Below are positions 27,899 to 36,526 of a DNA stretch of 64,000 bases, one piece after another (within the stretch, counting starts at the first letter, position 1; each line of letters begins with the position of its first letter). Both the position numbers and the translations under genes were made by a program. The DNA comes from Oleispirillum naphthae (GTDB lineage Bacteria; Pseudomonadota; Alphaproteobacteria; Rhodospirillales; Rhodospirillaceae), in assembly GCA_027864655.1 (NCBI GenBank), contig JAQAZG010000004.1, forward strand, positions 124,001 through 188,000. Reading direction: 5' to 3'. The notes under the pieces were generated by a model. The model was not told the DNA's origin and searched no databases. It saw only the letters and a list, made by a program, of their open reading frames with translations.

Positions 27899-28702
27899 TC
27901 AGCCCTCCCGCGCATCGAGGTCGTAGCCGTAGACGGCGGCGGCCTCGCCGCAGACTTGGCGCAGCCGCGCCAGCAGCGCCGGGTCCCAGTTCCGCCAGGG
28001 CGGCAGGCCGCCGCCGTGGCTGGCGTTTTTCGGCTGGCGCGCCATGCCGGCGTGGATTTCCGGCCGCCAGATCAGGCCGAGGGCCTCGACCATGGCCTCC
28101 AGGCCGCTCGATTGCGCGTCGAAGATGTCCTCGAAGCGCAGCAGCCGCCAGCGCGGATCGGCGGCGCGGGCGCGGTCGAGGAAGGCGTTGGTCTTGACCC
28201 AGGCATAGGCGTACTGCTCTTCCGGCGGGCGATCCCGCCAGGCGGGCGCCTCGCCGAAATACTCCGGTTTCAGCGACCAGAAGGGCAGGCGGTCCGCCAT
28301 CAGCTTCTTGAGGCCGGAGGAAGAGCCGAAGTTCAACTGCGAACGGATGAAGTCGAAGGGATGCCGCACCACGTGGAACGGCGTCGTCCCTGGGGCGGTC
28401 CCGGCCAGCAGGTTGGCGAAGCCGTAGAGATAGTTGTTCGATTCCAGATAGATCGGCGTGGCGATGCGGCGCAGGCGGCGTCCCCGCGCCAAGCGGAAGG
28501 CGAGGCGCAGCGCATTCTCGCCCAAATGGCCGGAGACGTGGGCGTTGGACAGCGGGCGGAAAAGCCGGTACGGCGCGGGCTGGTGCAGGGCCGTCACCCG
28601 ATCCGGGAAGGCCTGGGAAAAGAACCACGCCAGGAATTCCGTGGCGGTGCGCCCGGTCGAGACCACATAGGCAACCCGCAGCAGATGCCGTTCATCGACC
28701 AT
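27899..28702 (-). CDS. Sulfotransferase-like protein 1
   Basis: 267 residues from ATG 28702, overlapping the upstream gene by 11 bases. The PAPS 5'-phosphosulfate loop is recognisable as VVSTGRTATEF at residues 13-23, and the 3'-phosphate site as HVVRHPFDFIRSQ. These are the two hallmarks of the P-loop sulfotransferase fold. It would transfer sulfate from PAPS to a glycan hydroxyl or amine in the cytoplasm. The PAPS could come from cysNC at the far end of the locus. It differs clearly from the second sulfotransferase at 40667-41509, so the two probably modify different positions. Confidence 0.75.
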   Translation of the reverse strand: MVDERHLLRVAYVVSTGRTATEFLAWFFSQAFPDRVTALHQPAPYRLFRPLSNAHVSGHLGENALRLAFRLARGRRLRRIATPIYLESNNYLYGFANLLAGTAPGTTPFHVVRHPFDFIRSQLNFGSSSGLKKLMADRLPFWSLKPEYFGEAPAWRDRPPEEQYAYAWVKTNAFLDRARAADPRWRLLRFEDIFDAQSSGLEAMVEALGLIWRPEIHAGMARQPKNASHGGGLPPWRNWDPALLARLRQVCGEAAAVYGYDLDAREG

Positions 28703-29519
28703 GAAGAACCCGCCGTTTGACGAACTTGGCGGCATTGGCCGCAAGATTGAAGGTTTTGTACCACAGCCACAGCGTCCGATCATTCACCCAGTTGTCGGTG
28801 TGGGCGAGCAGGGCGATGCGGGGGTGCCGCCCGGAGGCGATGACCCGGATCAGGTCGCCGGTGGTTTCCACCCGCGGCGGCGGCAGGGCGGCGACCACGT
28901 CGCGGACGTTGAAGGCGCCGTTGTCCCACAGCATGCCGCTGTCGGAAAAATAGAGCATGTCGGCGTAGTCGATGCTGAGGTAGGGCTCGGCCACCAGACC
29001 GAACTCCTCCAGACGCCAGTGCTTCCAGAAATCGCGGTTGTCGTGCCGCGACAGGGGCCGCCCGTGCATGCACGCGGTGGTTATCGGCGCGATGCGGCGC
29101 AGGGTGGACAGGCCGTCCTCGAACAGCGCGCGGGCGCGGATGGGGTCGCCGTCCGCGTCGGACATCACCTCGTAGTGGTAGCCGATCTCGTGGCCCGCCG
29201 CGCCGACCGCGCCGACCTCCGCCGCGCCGCACAGGCCGGGTTTGACCCGGAAATAGAAGGTCGAGGAAAAGCCGAACCCGGCATCCACCCGCGCCATGGC
29301 GACGGCGTTTTTCGGGTTGGCGTCCACATCGTGGCGCAGGATGCAGAAGCGCGGCGGCAGTTGCCCGGCGTCGCGCAGGCGGATGTAGTCGCGCACGCTC
29401 AGCCCGGCCATGCCGGCGGCGGCGATGGCGGCCATCAGTTTCTCGTATTCGTCGCGGGTGAAGTCGCGCCGCCACATGACGTGTTGCTTCCGTTTTCCCA
29501 TGTCCGCCATTCGGAGCAT
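28692..29519 (-). CDS. Polysaccharide deacetylase-like protein 2
   Basis: 275 residues from ATG 29519, which has CCGGAG just upstream; ATG 29510 and 29501 are alternatives. Key stretches are ILRHDVDANP with the metal-binding aspartates, and GHEIGYHYE, typical of a CE4-like family that lacks the usual HxxxH spacing. CMHGRPLSRHD follows. A 56-base gap separates it from the upstream deacetylase-like gene, one of the larger gaps in this operon. It may deacetylate a sugar. The unusual motif spacing leaves room for another hydrolytic role. Confidence 0.75.
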   Translation of the reverse strand: MLRMADMGKRKQHVMWRRDFTRDEYEKLMAAIAAAGMAGLSVRDYIRLRDAGQLPPRFCILRHDVDANPKNAVAMARVDAGFGFSSTFYFRVKPGLCGAAEVGAVGAAGHEIGYHYEVMSDADGDPIRARALFEDGLSTLRRIAPITTACMHGRPLSRHDNRDFWKHWRLEEFGLVAEPYLSIDYADMLYFSDSGMLWDNGAFNVRDVVAALPPPRVETTGDLIRVIASGRHPRIALLAHTDNWVNDRTLWLWYKTFNLAANAAKFVKRRVLHGR

Positions 29520-29575
29520 CGGCTCCGGCGGATTGTAGTTCAATCCGTCTGCTCGCGCACGGTTCCGCCCGTTTC

Positions 29576-30478
29576 TCAGCCCTGCCGAAGCAGGGCGGGA
29601 GAGACCATCCGCAACAGTTCCCGCCCGGTCGGGGCGGGGATGCGCCGCGCCGTCACCAGGTCGATCGCCTTGAGGAACGGCGCCTGGTCGAGCACGTGGC
29701 AGGGGTCGGCGTACCAGGTGAGGACGCCGGGCAGGTTCCGCTCCAGCATCGTCTCGACGGTCTCGGCGAACAGCGTGTGGTACTCCTCCCCCAGGGCGTA
29801 CCGTACGCGGTCGGTGAGGTAGGTCCAGGAGTCCAGGATGGTCTCCGGGCAGCGCACCGAACCGAAGCAGGGGAACTCGACGAGGCCGTGCGCCAGGTAG
29901 GCCGGTCCCCTCGCCAGCCCCACCGAGGGGATGGTGGTGGAACAATAGCCGTAGCCCAGTTCCGCCGCGGTGCGGTGCATCAGATCGACCTGCGCGGGCT
30001 TCTGGAAACAGCCGAAATGGGGGGCGCGGAAGCCCAACGGCGCGGCGCCGGTGACGGCGCGGACGATGCCGTCCCCCTTGCGGATGTCGGCGATCACGGC
30101 GTCTTCGCTCATCGCATCGTAGAAGGTGATTCCGGCCCAGCGGTCGTCCTGCCATTCGGCATGAGGCAGGGCGCCGTGGTTGATGAACTCCGCCCCGGCG
30201 CGGGCGAGGCGCGCATAGGTGTCGGCCGCCCGTTGCAGTTCCGCCCCCGGCACCGCATAGGTGGCGCCGATGCCGCGCGCCGACAGCATGCGGTGCAGCT
30301 CTTCCACCGCGTCGGCGTCCCATCGGGTGTCGCAGTCGAAAGAGAGGAACAGGTGGAGCCGGTCGATGCCGGCGGCGCGGGCGGCGCGGGCGTAGGCGTC
30401 CAGGTGGCCGGTGGAGACGCGGGCGTTGCCGCCGCGCAGGCGGGAAACGATGCGGTGAAGCAGAGGAGCAAGGCTCAT
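29576..30478 (-). CDS. Polysaccharide deacetylase-like protein 3
   Basis: 300 residues from ATG 30478, overlapping the upstream stop as ATGA. FLSFDCDTRWD carries the two CE4 aspartates. FINHGALPH gives a pair of histidines spaced one residue wider than the HxxxH consensus. GFRAPHFGCF matches the CE4 RxPxG-type motif in a modified form. It is predicted to be cytoplasmic with no signal peptide. Its neighbours are a methyltransferase upstream and deacetylase-like 2 downstream. The substrate is unknown; N-acetyl groups on the glycan are the natural guess. Confidence 0.72.
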   Translation of the reverse strand: MSLAPLLHRIVSRLRGGNARVSTGHLDAYARAARAAGIDRLHLFLSFDCDTRWDADAVEELHRMLSARGIGATYAVPGAELQRAADTYARLARAGAEFINHGALPHAEWQDDRWAGITFYDAMSEDAVIADIRKGDGIVRAVTGAAPLGFRAPHFGCFQKPAQVDLMHRTAAELGYGYCSTTIPSVGLARGPAYLAHGLVEFPCFGSVRCPETILDSWTYLTDRVRYALGEEYHTLFAETVETMLERNLPGVLTWYADPCHVLDQAPFLKAIDLVTARRIPAPTGRELLRMVSPALLRQG

Positions 30479-31374
30479 GCCCGTGCCTTTTCCGCAGTGA
30501 TCCACAGGCTCCAGCCGAGGCGCCGCGCCAGGGCCTTGCGCCAGGAGAGCGGCAGCCGCCGGCCGAGGCGCGGCCACCAGGTGTCGAGCGCTTCGGGCAC
30601 GTCGGTGCCGAGAACCCTGATCTCGGGATGGGCGAACATCGGAATCAGCTCCCGCAGGACTTCGGCCTGGGTGACCGGCCAGGTGTGGGGGTTGCCTTCC
30701 TCGCGTGCGCCGTCGCTATAGCGGCTGGCCAGGCCCAGGTTGTCGAGGAAGCGGCTTTCCATGTTGATCAGCCCTTCCTGATAGCGGACGAAATAGCGGA
30801 AGAGCAGGGAATCGCGATTGTAGAGCATCAGGCCGATGCGGCCGCCCGGCCGCAGCACGCGATGCATTTCCTCCACGGCCTTGCGGATTCCCGGGGTATG
30901 GTGGATCACCCCCCAGGAATAGACGAAATCGAAGCTTTCCGCAGCGAAGGGAAGGGATTCCGCGTCCACCTCGCGGATGTCGCCCTCCAGGCCGAATGCC
31001 TGGAAGCGCCGGGAGGTTTGCGCCGCCGCCACCGGGTTGAGGTCGATCGCGGTGATCTTTGCCCCCTGCGCCGCCCAGTTGCTCGCCATGCAGCCCATGC
31101 CGCAGCCGACCTCCAGCACCGGTTTGCCGCGGTAGCGCGCATAGTCGAAGATGCGCCCGAACTTGCCGGTGGCGTCGTGCAGGGGGTCGTTCCAGCGATA
31201 GAACACCGCGTCGGCCAGTTCGAAGAAGCGGCGGGAACCCAGTTCCACCCGTTCCATGCTGCCGTCGGGCAGGCGGTATTCCACCTCGCCGTGGGTTTCG
31301 GCATAGGTCATCGGCGCTTTGGCCCACCACTCGCGGATTGCCGCCTTGATTTCGGGTTCGTCGCCGTGGCGCAT
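30475..31374 (-). CDS. SAM-dependent methyltransferase
   Basis: 299 residues, ATG 31374 with AAGGGAGA 8-9 bases upstream. Motif I is VLEVGCGMGCMA, then AIDLNPVA, and FVYSWGVIHHTP as the post-motif. That last stretch is shared with the proteins at 32016-32852 (YSWGVLHHTG) and 39511-40623 (YSLGVLMHTG), so these three look like paralogues. An N-terminal extension of about 90 residues precedes the SAM domain. It is predicted to be a cytoplasmic enzyme that methylates a sugar or lipid-linked intermediate. Confidence 0.82.
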   Translation of the reverse strand: MRHGDEPEIKAAIREWWAKAPMTYAETHGEVEYRLPDGSMERVELGSRRFFELADAVFYRWNDPLHDATGKFGRIFDYARYRGKPVLEVGCGMGCMASNWAAQGAKITAIDLNPVAAAQTSRRFQAFGLEGDIREVDAESLPFAAESFDFVYSWGVIHHTPGIRKAVEEMHRVLRPGGRIGLMLYNRDSLLFRYFVRYQEGLINMESRFLDNLGLASRYSDGAREEGNPHTWPVTQAEVLRELIPMFAHPEIRVLGTDVPEALDTWWPRLGRRLPLSWRKALARRLGWSLWITAEKARA

Positions 31375-31386
31375 GGCGTTTCTCCC

Positions 31387-32019
31387 TTAGGACCGGCCGC
31401 GCAGGGCGTCGCGCAGGGCCCATGCGGCGGCGAGCGGGATCACCAGGAGGGACAGCCCCAGTTCGGTCGCCCGCGTCGCGGCAAGGATGCGCCGCCAACG
31501 CAGGGCTCTGCGGTTTTCCGGGGAAAGCGGCATCGTCCGCCGCCGTCCGTTGAGAATACGGATCGGGCAGGCGGTCCGCCGCCGCAAACCGGCCTCCAGG
31601 CTGCCGCGCCCCAAGCCGAGGGCGTCGGGATAGACCAGGACGATTTCGGCGAAGCCGTGCAGGTCCGCGGCCGACAGGGCCTCCGGCTCGCGGCTTTCGA
31701 CGCGGGCGGCGGGCATGCTCGTCGGCGGGGCCGCGGCAAGCGCCACATCGACGAATATCGTCGCTGCGCCGTCTGCGGCGTCGGCCAGCGCCTCTTCGAC
31801 CTGCGCCAGTTGATAGTCCAGGGAACGCGGATTGGCGGCGACGTCGCGGGCGGCGGCGATGAAGCTCCGCAGGGAATGGCCGGTCAGGCGGTCGGCGAGG
31901 CGGCCCAGGCGACCCGTCGCGGGGAAGCGCCCGGCGATGGAAAAGGCCGGGCGTGCGGCATAGGCGCAGACCAGAAACAAGGTGCGGCCGGGAATGGCGG
32001 GGGCTGGGGCGGTCGTCAT
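31387..32019 (-). CDS. Protein of unknown function with C-terminal membrane helix
   Basis: 210 residues from ATG 32019, overlapping the methyltransferase stop as ATGA. I do not recognise the family. The N-terminus, TLFLVCAYAARPAFSIAG, is mildly hydrophobic. A run of acidic and alanine residues follows near 70-100. The last 30 residues contain a good membrane helix (LGLSLLVIPLAAAWALRDAL). The coupled position and GC-rich codons consistent with neighbouring genes suggest a real gene. It could be a membrane-associated helper of the export or methylation steps, but nothing in the sequence proves that. Confidence 0.6.
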   Translation of the reverse strand: MTTAPAPAIPGRTLFLVCAYAARPAFSIAGRFPATGRLGRLADRLTGHSLRSFIAAARDVAANPRSLDYQLAQVEEALADAADGAATIFVDVALAAAPPTSMPAARVESREPEALSAADLHGFAEIVLVYPDALGLGRGSLEAGLRRRTACPIRILNGRRRTMPLSPENRRALRWRRILAATRATELGLSLLVIPLAAAWALRDALRGRS

Positions 32020-32852
32020 GGCGCTGCGGTCGCCGGAGGTTCGTCGGCGGTCTTCGCGAAAAGGAACTCCGTGCAGGCTTCGCCGGTCTTGATGTTTTTC
32101 AGTTCGAGGCCGAGCCTTTCGCAAAACGCCACCACGTCCTTGTCGTAGACGAACTCCATCGGCCAGCCGCCGAGCCAGTCCCGGATGTCGGTGAACATGC
32201 TCATGCCGCGGTTCTTCTTGTATGCGATCATCTGCCGGATGGGGGTCATGATGTTCCACGGGCGGCAGGACATCTGGAAGCGATAGACGTACCACAGCTC
32301 CATGTAGCGGCGCACCAGCGGGCCGGAGGAGACGTACTTCTTCTTCACGTCCAGCCAGAACTGCGGCGGCGGGTCGATCTGCACGTCGGCGGAGTAGAGA
32401 GCGATGTAGAACAGCCCTCCCGGCTTCACCCGTCCCGCGGCGTTGCGGACGGCGCGCCAGACATCGCCGGTGTGGTGCAGCACCCCCCAGGAGTAGACGA
32501 CGTCGAAGCGGGGCAGGCTGTCCATGTAGGCTTCGTCGAGCACCGAGCCCTGCTCCACCGACCAATTCTCGGGCCGGTTCGTCCGTTCCTGGATGTAGCG
32601 GGCGGCCTGTACCGACGTGGGGTCGTAATCGAAGCTTCTGACCGGATTGGCGCCGGACTGATGCGCCGCGATGGAGTGCAGGCCGCTGCCGCAGCCGATA
32701 TCGAGGAAGCTGAGCCCCGCGAGGTCGTCGCGCCGCATGAACTCCAGGATGTGGCGCTTCGAAATGTCTATCTTCTCCTGGCTGAATTCCCTCCGGATGA
32801 AGTCCAGCCAGTTCTTTCCGAATTCGAAACGCAGATTTGGAGTTTCAGCCAT
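32016..32852 (-). CDS. SAM-dependent methyltransferase
   Basis: 278 residues. Motif I is FLDIGCGSGLHS, followed by SFDYDPTS and VVYSWGVLHHTGD. It has a long C-terminal region with YKKNRGMSMFTDIRDWLGG, a segment common in methyltransferases from O-antigen and capsule loci. It overlaps the upstream GT4 gene by 8 bases and the downstream unknown gene by 4. It is likely a sugar methyltransferase. It is related to the enzymes at 30475-31374 and 39511-40623 by its post-motif. Confidence 0.84.
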   Translation of the reverse strand: MAETPNLRFEFGKNWLDFIRREFSQEKIDISKRHILEFMRRDDLAGLSFLDIGCGSGLHSIAAHQSGANPVRSFDYDPTSVQAARYIQERTNRPENWSVEQGSVLDEAYMDSLPRFDVVYSWGVLHHTGDVWRAVRNAAGRVKPGGLFYIALYSADVQIDPPPQFWLDVKKKYVSSGPLVRRYMELWYVYRFQMSCRPWNIMTPIRQMIAYKKNRGMSMFTDIRDWLGGWPMEFVYDKDVVAFCERLGLELKNIKTGEACTEFLFAKTADEPPATAAP

Positions 32853-34101
32853 TGTCCGTCCCGTCCGGCGTCAGGTCATCGGGCATTGATTTCGCTCGCG
32901 ATGATATACAATGAAGACGGTCGGGATGGGAACCGCAAGTTTCCAGAAGGCGGCGGTAGATCTCCGCCACCTTCGCCTCGGTGATCGCAGGCGCCCACGC
33001 GGCGCGGGCGTGGGCGAAGGCGCGGCCGCCGAGCGCGGCGCGCGCCGCATCGTCCTCCAGAAGATGGCGCAGCGCGGCGAGGTATCCCTCCTCGGTCGGT
33101 TCCACCTTGAGGGCGAAGTCACCCTCCAGTTCCGGCACCGGCTCGCCGCTGCGGCGGTTGATCACCACCGGCAGGCCGGTGAGCAGGGCCTCCAGCACCG
33201 ACTTGCTGATCTCCCAGTATTCGCTGTGCACGGCGAAGATGTCCTGCTCCGCCAGCAGGGCGCAAAGCGCGTCGTTGGCCACCGCGGGGAGGAAGCGCAC
33301 GCGGTCGGCGACGGAAAGCTCCTCCGTCAGGGATTCCAGGTCGCCCCGGATCGGGCCGTCGCCGACGATGGTCAACGCGACGCCGGGCAGACGCGCCACC
33401 GCCCGGATGATCGGCGCAGGGTTCTTTTCGGCGAACAGGCGGCCGACATAGACGATGCGCGGCGGCGCATGCAGGGCGTAATCGGTTTTTTCCCGCAGGT
33501 GCAGGGTGTTGAGGACGTTGTAGCAGACCTCCACCCGCGGCGCGCCGATGCGGTGCAGGTAGGGCAGGATCGGGCGGTAGACCGGCATCGCCAGGTCGGC
33601 GTTCCGCAGCCCGGCTGCCTCGATATGCTCGTAGAAACGGTTGCGCCGCGCCTGCGCCGGGGTGGGGCCGGGGCCGACGAAGCGGCGCACCGGGTTGACG
33701 TCCGGATTGATGTGGAGGCTGACGACGTAGGGAATGCCGAGCTCGGCCTTGATCCGGCTGGCGAGGTAGGTGTTCCAGTCCGCGCCGTGGCAGCGGATGA
33801 GGTGGGGGGCGACGCGGCGGGCGATTTCGACGCCCGGCTTCGCCCATTTGCGCAACCGCCGTTCGGTGAGGAACTCGGGGCGGCGGCCGACCAGGGTGAG
33901 GTCGTCCGGGTGGTTGTGCAGAAACAGGCGGGCGGAGCCGACGGTCCTTTGCAGCAGGTCGAGCGGCGGGTGGTCATCGGTGGTGGTGAGGAGGTGCACC
34001 TCGTCGAACACCTCGCCCGGATTGTAGTATCCGGGCTGGTATTCGCCTTTCTCCAGGATGTCGGAGATGCGGTCCGGGATGATGACGAGAAGACGGAGCA
34101 T
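32845..34101 (-). CDS. Glycosyltransferase, GT4
   Basis: 418 residues. The C-terminal GT-B domain has IVYVGRLFAEKNP, LTIVGDGPIRGDL and the donor-site region HSEYWEISKSVLEALLTGLPVV. The N-terminal half is less typical but contains RCHGADWNTYLA, a conserved acceptor-side stretch. There are no membrane spans. It lies between two methyltransferases, 4 bases from the upstream gene. It is the only GT4 in the minus-strand half. The sugar is not determinable. Confidence 0.85.
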   Translation of the reverse strand: MLRLLVIIPDRISDILEKGEYQPGYYNPGEVFDEVHLLTTTDDHPPLDLLQRTVGSARLFLHNHPDDLTLVGRRPEFLTERRLRKWAKPGVEIARRVAPHLIRCHGADWNTYLASRIKAELGIPYVVSLHINPDVNPVRRFVGPGPTPAQARRNRFYEHIEAAGLRNADLAMPVYRPILPYLHRIGAPRVEVCYNVLNTLHLREKTDYALHAPPRIVYVGRLFAEKNPAPIIRAVARLPGVALTIVGDGPIRGDLESLTEELSVADRVRFLPAVANDALCALLAEQDIFAVHSEYWEISKSVLEALLTGLPVVINRRSGEPVPELEGDFALKVEPTEEGYLAALRHLLEDDAARAALGGRAFAHARAAWAPAITEAKVAEIYRRLLETCGSHPDRLHCISSRAKSMPDDLTPDGTDNG

Positions 34102-34105
34102 TGTT

Positions 34106-34924
34106 CTACTTCACGGGTTTGCGGGCTGCCAGTTCGACCGATCGCCGGAACGGGTTGTAGAAATCCAGGTGTTTCAGCGGGTGGCGCAGCATGGCGGGAA
34201 TTCTGGAAAGGGCGATCCGCCGCGAGTGCAGGGCGCCGAGTTCCAGCGCTTCGAAGCCGAGTTGCCGCAGCTTTGCCAGAACTTCCCAGTTGCTGCGATA
34301 GAAGATCGAGGTCTCGAAGTAGGAAGGGTCGCGCCCGAGCGAACGCAGATAGGCCGAAGCTTTGTTTCGGGGCAGCAGGAAGGCGGGCTTCCAGGGCACG
34401 TGGTAGTGCGCCTCGTCGCGCCAGGCCATGTAGTTCGGGCAGATGACGAAGACCAGGCCGCCCGGTTTCAGGAAGCGGGCGGCGGCGTCCATCACCGTAT
34501 CCCAGTCGTCGATGTGCTCGATGACGTTCCAGAGAGTCACCGCGTCGAGGGATGCGGGGGCAAGATCGAGGGTGCGGGCGTCACCGCACAGATAGACCTT
34601 TTCCGGTTCGTCCTGGGGACGCAGTTGCCGCAGACGGTTGCGGGCGAAGTCCACCTCGAAGCGGGCGATTTCGATGCCAAAGGCATCGAACCCCGCCTCG
34701 CGCGCGGCCAGCACGCAACTGCCGAACCCGCTGCCGATATCGAGCACACGCGCCCCCGGCGGCAGGCGCGGCGCGATGACCTGCGTCGTGTATCCGGCGA
34801 AGGCGAGGCCGATATGGTTCTCCAGGTGGGCGCGGATCGCCTCCGGCGTGAAGGCCCCGGCATAGATCTGCGACAGATAGGCGGTCAGCGCGTCGCGGGT
34901 TTCGGGGGACAGTTCCGGTTGCAA
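34106..34924 (-). CDS. SAM-dependent methyltransferase with TTG start
   Basis: 272 residues from TTG 34924. No in-frame ATG or GTG is usable before the SAM motif. An AAGGAT ribosome site at 34937-34932 stands 7 bases before the TTG, which decides the start. Motif I is VLDIGSGFGSCV, followed by FGIEIARFE and LWNVIEHIDDWD. The C-terminal part, HYHVPWKPAFLLPR, is typical of glycan-locus methyltransferases. The upstream gene ends 5 bases earlier. The rare start codon may lower its expression relative to neighbours. Confidence 0.8.
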   Translation of the reverse strand: MQPELSPETRDALTAYLSQIYAGAFTPEAIRAHLENHIGLAFAGYTTQVIAPRLPPGARVLDIGSGFGSCVLAAREAGFDAFGIEIARFEVDFARNRLRQLRPQDEPEKVYLCGDARTLDLAPASLDAVTLWNVIEHIDDWDTVMDAAARFLKPGGLVFVICPNYMAWRDEAHYHVPWKPAFLLPRNKASAYLRSLGRDPSYFETSIFYRSNWEVLAKLRQLGFEALELGALHSRRIALSRIPAMLRHPLKHLDFYNPFRRSVELAARKPVK

Positions 34925-34929
34925 GAGGG

Positions 34930-35694
34930 CTATCCTTGTGCGAGGGGCTGCGGATTCTTGGGGAACTGCCGGTCGGGCGGCGTGGCGGAGAAGATCACGC
35001 AGAAGGCATCCGCAGCCGAGGCAAGGACGGTGCCCCAGCGTAGCCGATTCCGCACACCTATACGATTGAGAATTCCCACCCCCGAAAGCCCGTAGCCGAA
35101 GCCGTCGGCGCGGGACAGATGGAATGCGCGGCCGATCGCCTCGACCTCGCCGGGGACGTATTCGTGAAAATGCTGGGGGTCGCAAAGTTGCGGCTCCAGC
35201 CCCTTCAGCCGCCGGATGCGGTTCGACAGACGCAGGCGATTGGGGGTGAAAATCACCAGCCGGCCGCCGGGGCGCAGTACCTTCAAGGCGGCGGCGAAAT
35301 AGGCCTTCGGGTCGGCAAGGTGCTCGAATACTTGCCAGCTCACCACCATGTCGAAGGTCTCCCCCGCGAGGTCGCGCAGGTCGGCGACCTTCCGCCTTAC
35401 CTTGGGGTGGGGGTAATGGGTTTCGGCGGCCTCGATGCTCTTGGCGGAATAATCGATGCCCAGCACCTCGCGGACGAAGGGGTATTCCGCCATTTCCCGG
35501 TCGTGAAAGCCGCAGCCGCAGCCGATGTCGAGGATGGTTTTCGGCTGGACGCGTTGGAACAGGGCGGCGATTTCGTAGCGCCGCGTCGTGTCCCAGTCGT
35601 CCGAACGGTAACTCTCCCAGTCTTCGGAGATCAGGGCGTCGAAGAACTCCCTCTGGTCCTCGACATAGCTCTGAAAGCGGTCCTGCACGGGCAT
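34930..35694 (-). CDS. SAM-dependent methyltransferase
   Basis: 254 residues from ATG 35694, 4 bases after the upstream stop. Motif I is ILDIGCGCGFHD, followed by LGIDYSAKSI, then VVSWQVFEHLADP and LRPGGRLVIFTPN. The C-terminal region has DPQHFHEYVPGEVEAI, a common UbiG/methyltransferase 11 pattern. It is the middle one of three consecutive methyltransferase genes (34106-36526). The three differ in sequence, so a recent triplication is unlikely; they probably act on different hydroxyl groups. Confidence 0.84.
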   Translation of the reverse strand: MPVQDRFQSYVEDQREFFDALISEDWESYRSDDWDTTRRYEIAALFQRVQPKTILDIGCGCGFHDREMAEYPFVREVLGIDYSAKSIEAAETHYPHPKVRRKVADLRDLAGETFDMVVSWQVFEHLADPKAYFAAALKVLRPGGRLVIFTPNRLRLSNRIRRLKGLEPQLCDPQHFHEYVPGEVEAIGRAFHLSRADGFGYGLSGVGILNRIGVRNRLRWGTVLASAADAFCVIFSATPPDRQFPKNPQPLAQG

Positions 35695-35698
35695 CGGG

Positions 35699-36526
35699 TC
35701 ATCCGTTTTTTGAGGATGGGGCAATCTTCTCGCAGACCAGGAGGTGGCGGAAGGCGAAATTGCGCAGCAGCGGCAGCGAGCAGAGCCATTCGTCGAGCAT
35801 CCGCCCGCGGATGCGGGCCGCCATCGGTTTCTTCCACGCCGGGTGCAGCAGCGGCCACATCCAGCGCGGCTTTCCTGCCCACAGGGGGAGAAGCTGGAAG
35901 CGCCGGTGCTCGACGACGCGCAGGCGGTTCTTTTCGCACAGGCGCAGCATCTCGGCGATGGTGATGTGGAAGGTCGGCGGCAGTTCGGTGTAGGCGCGCA
36001 CGCAGACGGAATTGAGCGACCGCGAATTCCCGAGGTCGAGAATGCAGCGGCCGCCGGGCCGTAGCACGCGGCCGATTTCGCAAAACGTCCGTTCGATGTC
36101 GGGGATGAAATAAAGCGCCGATAGCGAATAGAGGGTGGCGACGGAGGCATCGGGCAGCGGCAGGGCGGCGGCGTCGCCGACCGTAAAGCGCAAATGCGCG
36201 CGGCCGCAGCGCGCGGCCTGCTCCCGCGCTTCGCGGATGAAGGGGCGGCTGAAATCGATGCCGATGCCCTCGTCCGTGCAGTCGGCGAAGACGAACAGGT
36301 GTTCGCCGGTGGCGCAGCAGAGATCGAGCAAGGGACCAGGCCGGAGGTGATGGCGGATGGTGGAGAGTTTGTCCTCCAGCAGCCGGTCGGCATATTCCCG
36401 CTTCGCCTCGTCTGGCCTGCGGCAGATGGTTTCCGTCTTGTAGATATCCCCGGACTCGTAGGCGGAGCGTATGTCGTTCTTAACGTCGGCGACGGTTTTC
36501 GGCGGTGTGTCGTTGCGCCCGGTCAT
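35699..36526 (-). CDS. SAM-dependent methyltransferase
   Basis: 275 residues from ATG 36526, which overlaps the upstream FemAB stop as ATGA. Motif I is LLDLCCATGEHL, with Cys-Cys replacing the more common Gly-Cys, then IGIDFSRPFI and LYSLSALYFIPD. The domain is otherwise a normal class I fold. An N-terminal stretch with TPPKTVADVKNDI matches methyltransferases in polysaccharide clusters. Its coupling to the FemAB-like gene may mean both act on the same residue, though this is only suggestive. Confidence 0.82.
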   Translation of the reverse strand: MTGRNDTPPKTVADVKNDIRSAYESGDIYKTETICRRPDEAKREYADRLLEDKLSTIRHHLRPGPLLDLCCATGEHLFVFADCTDEGIGIDFSRPFIREAREQAARCGRAHLRFTVGDAAALPLPDASVATLYSLSALYFIPDIERTFCEIGRVLRPGGRCILDLGNSRSLNSVCVRAYTELPPTFHITIAEMLRLCEKNRLRVVEHRRFQLLPLWAGKPRWMWPLLHPAWKKPMAARIRGRMLDEWLCSLPLLRNFAFRHLLVCEKIAPSSKNG

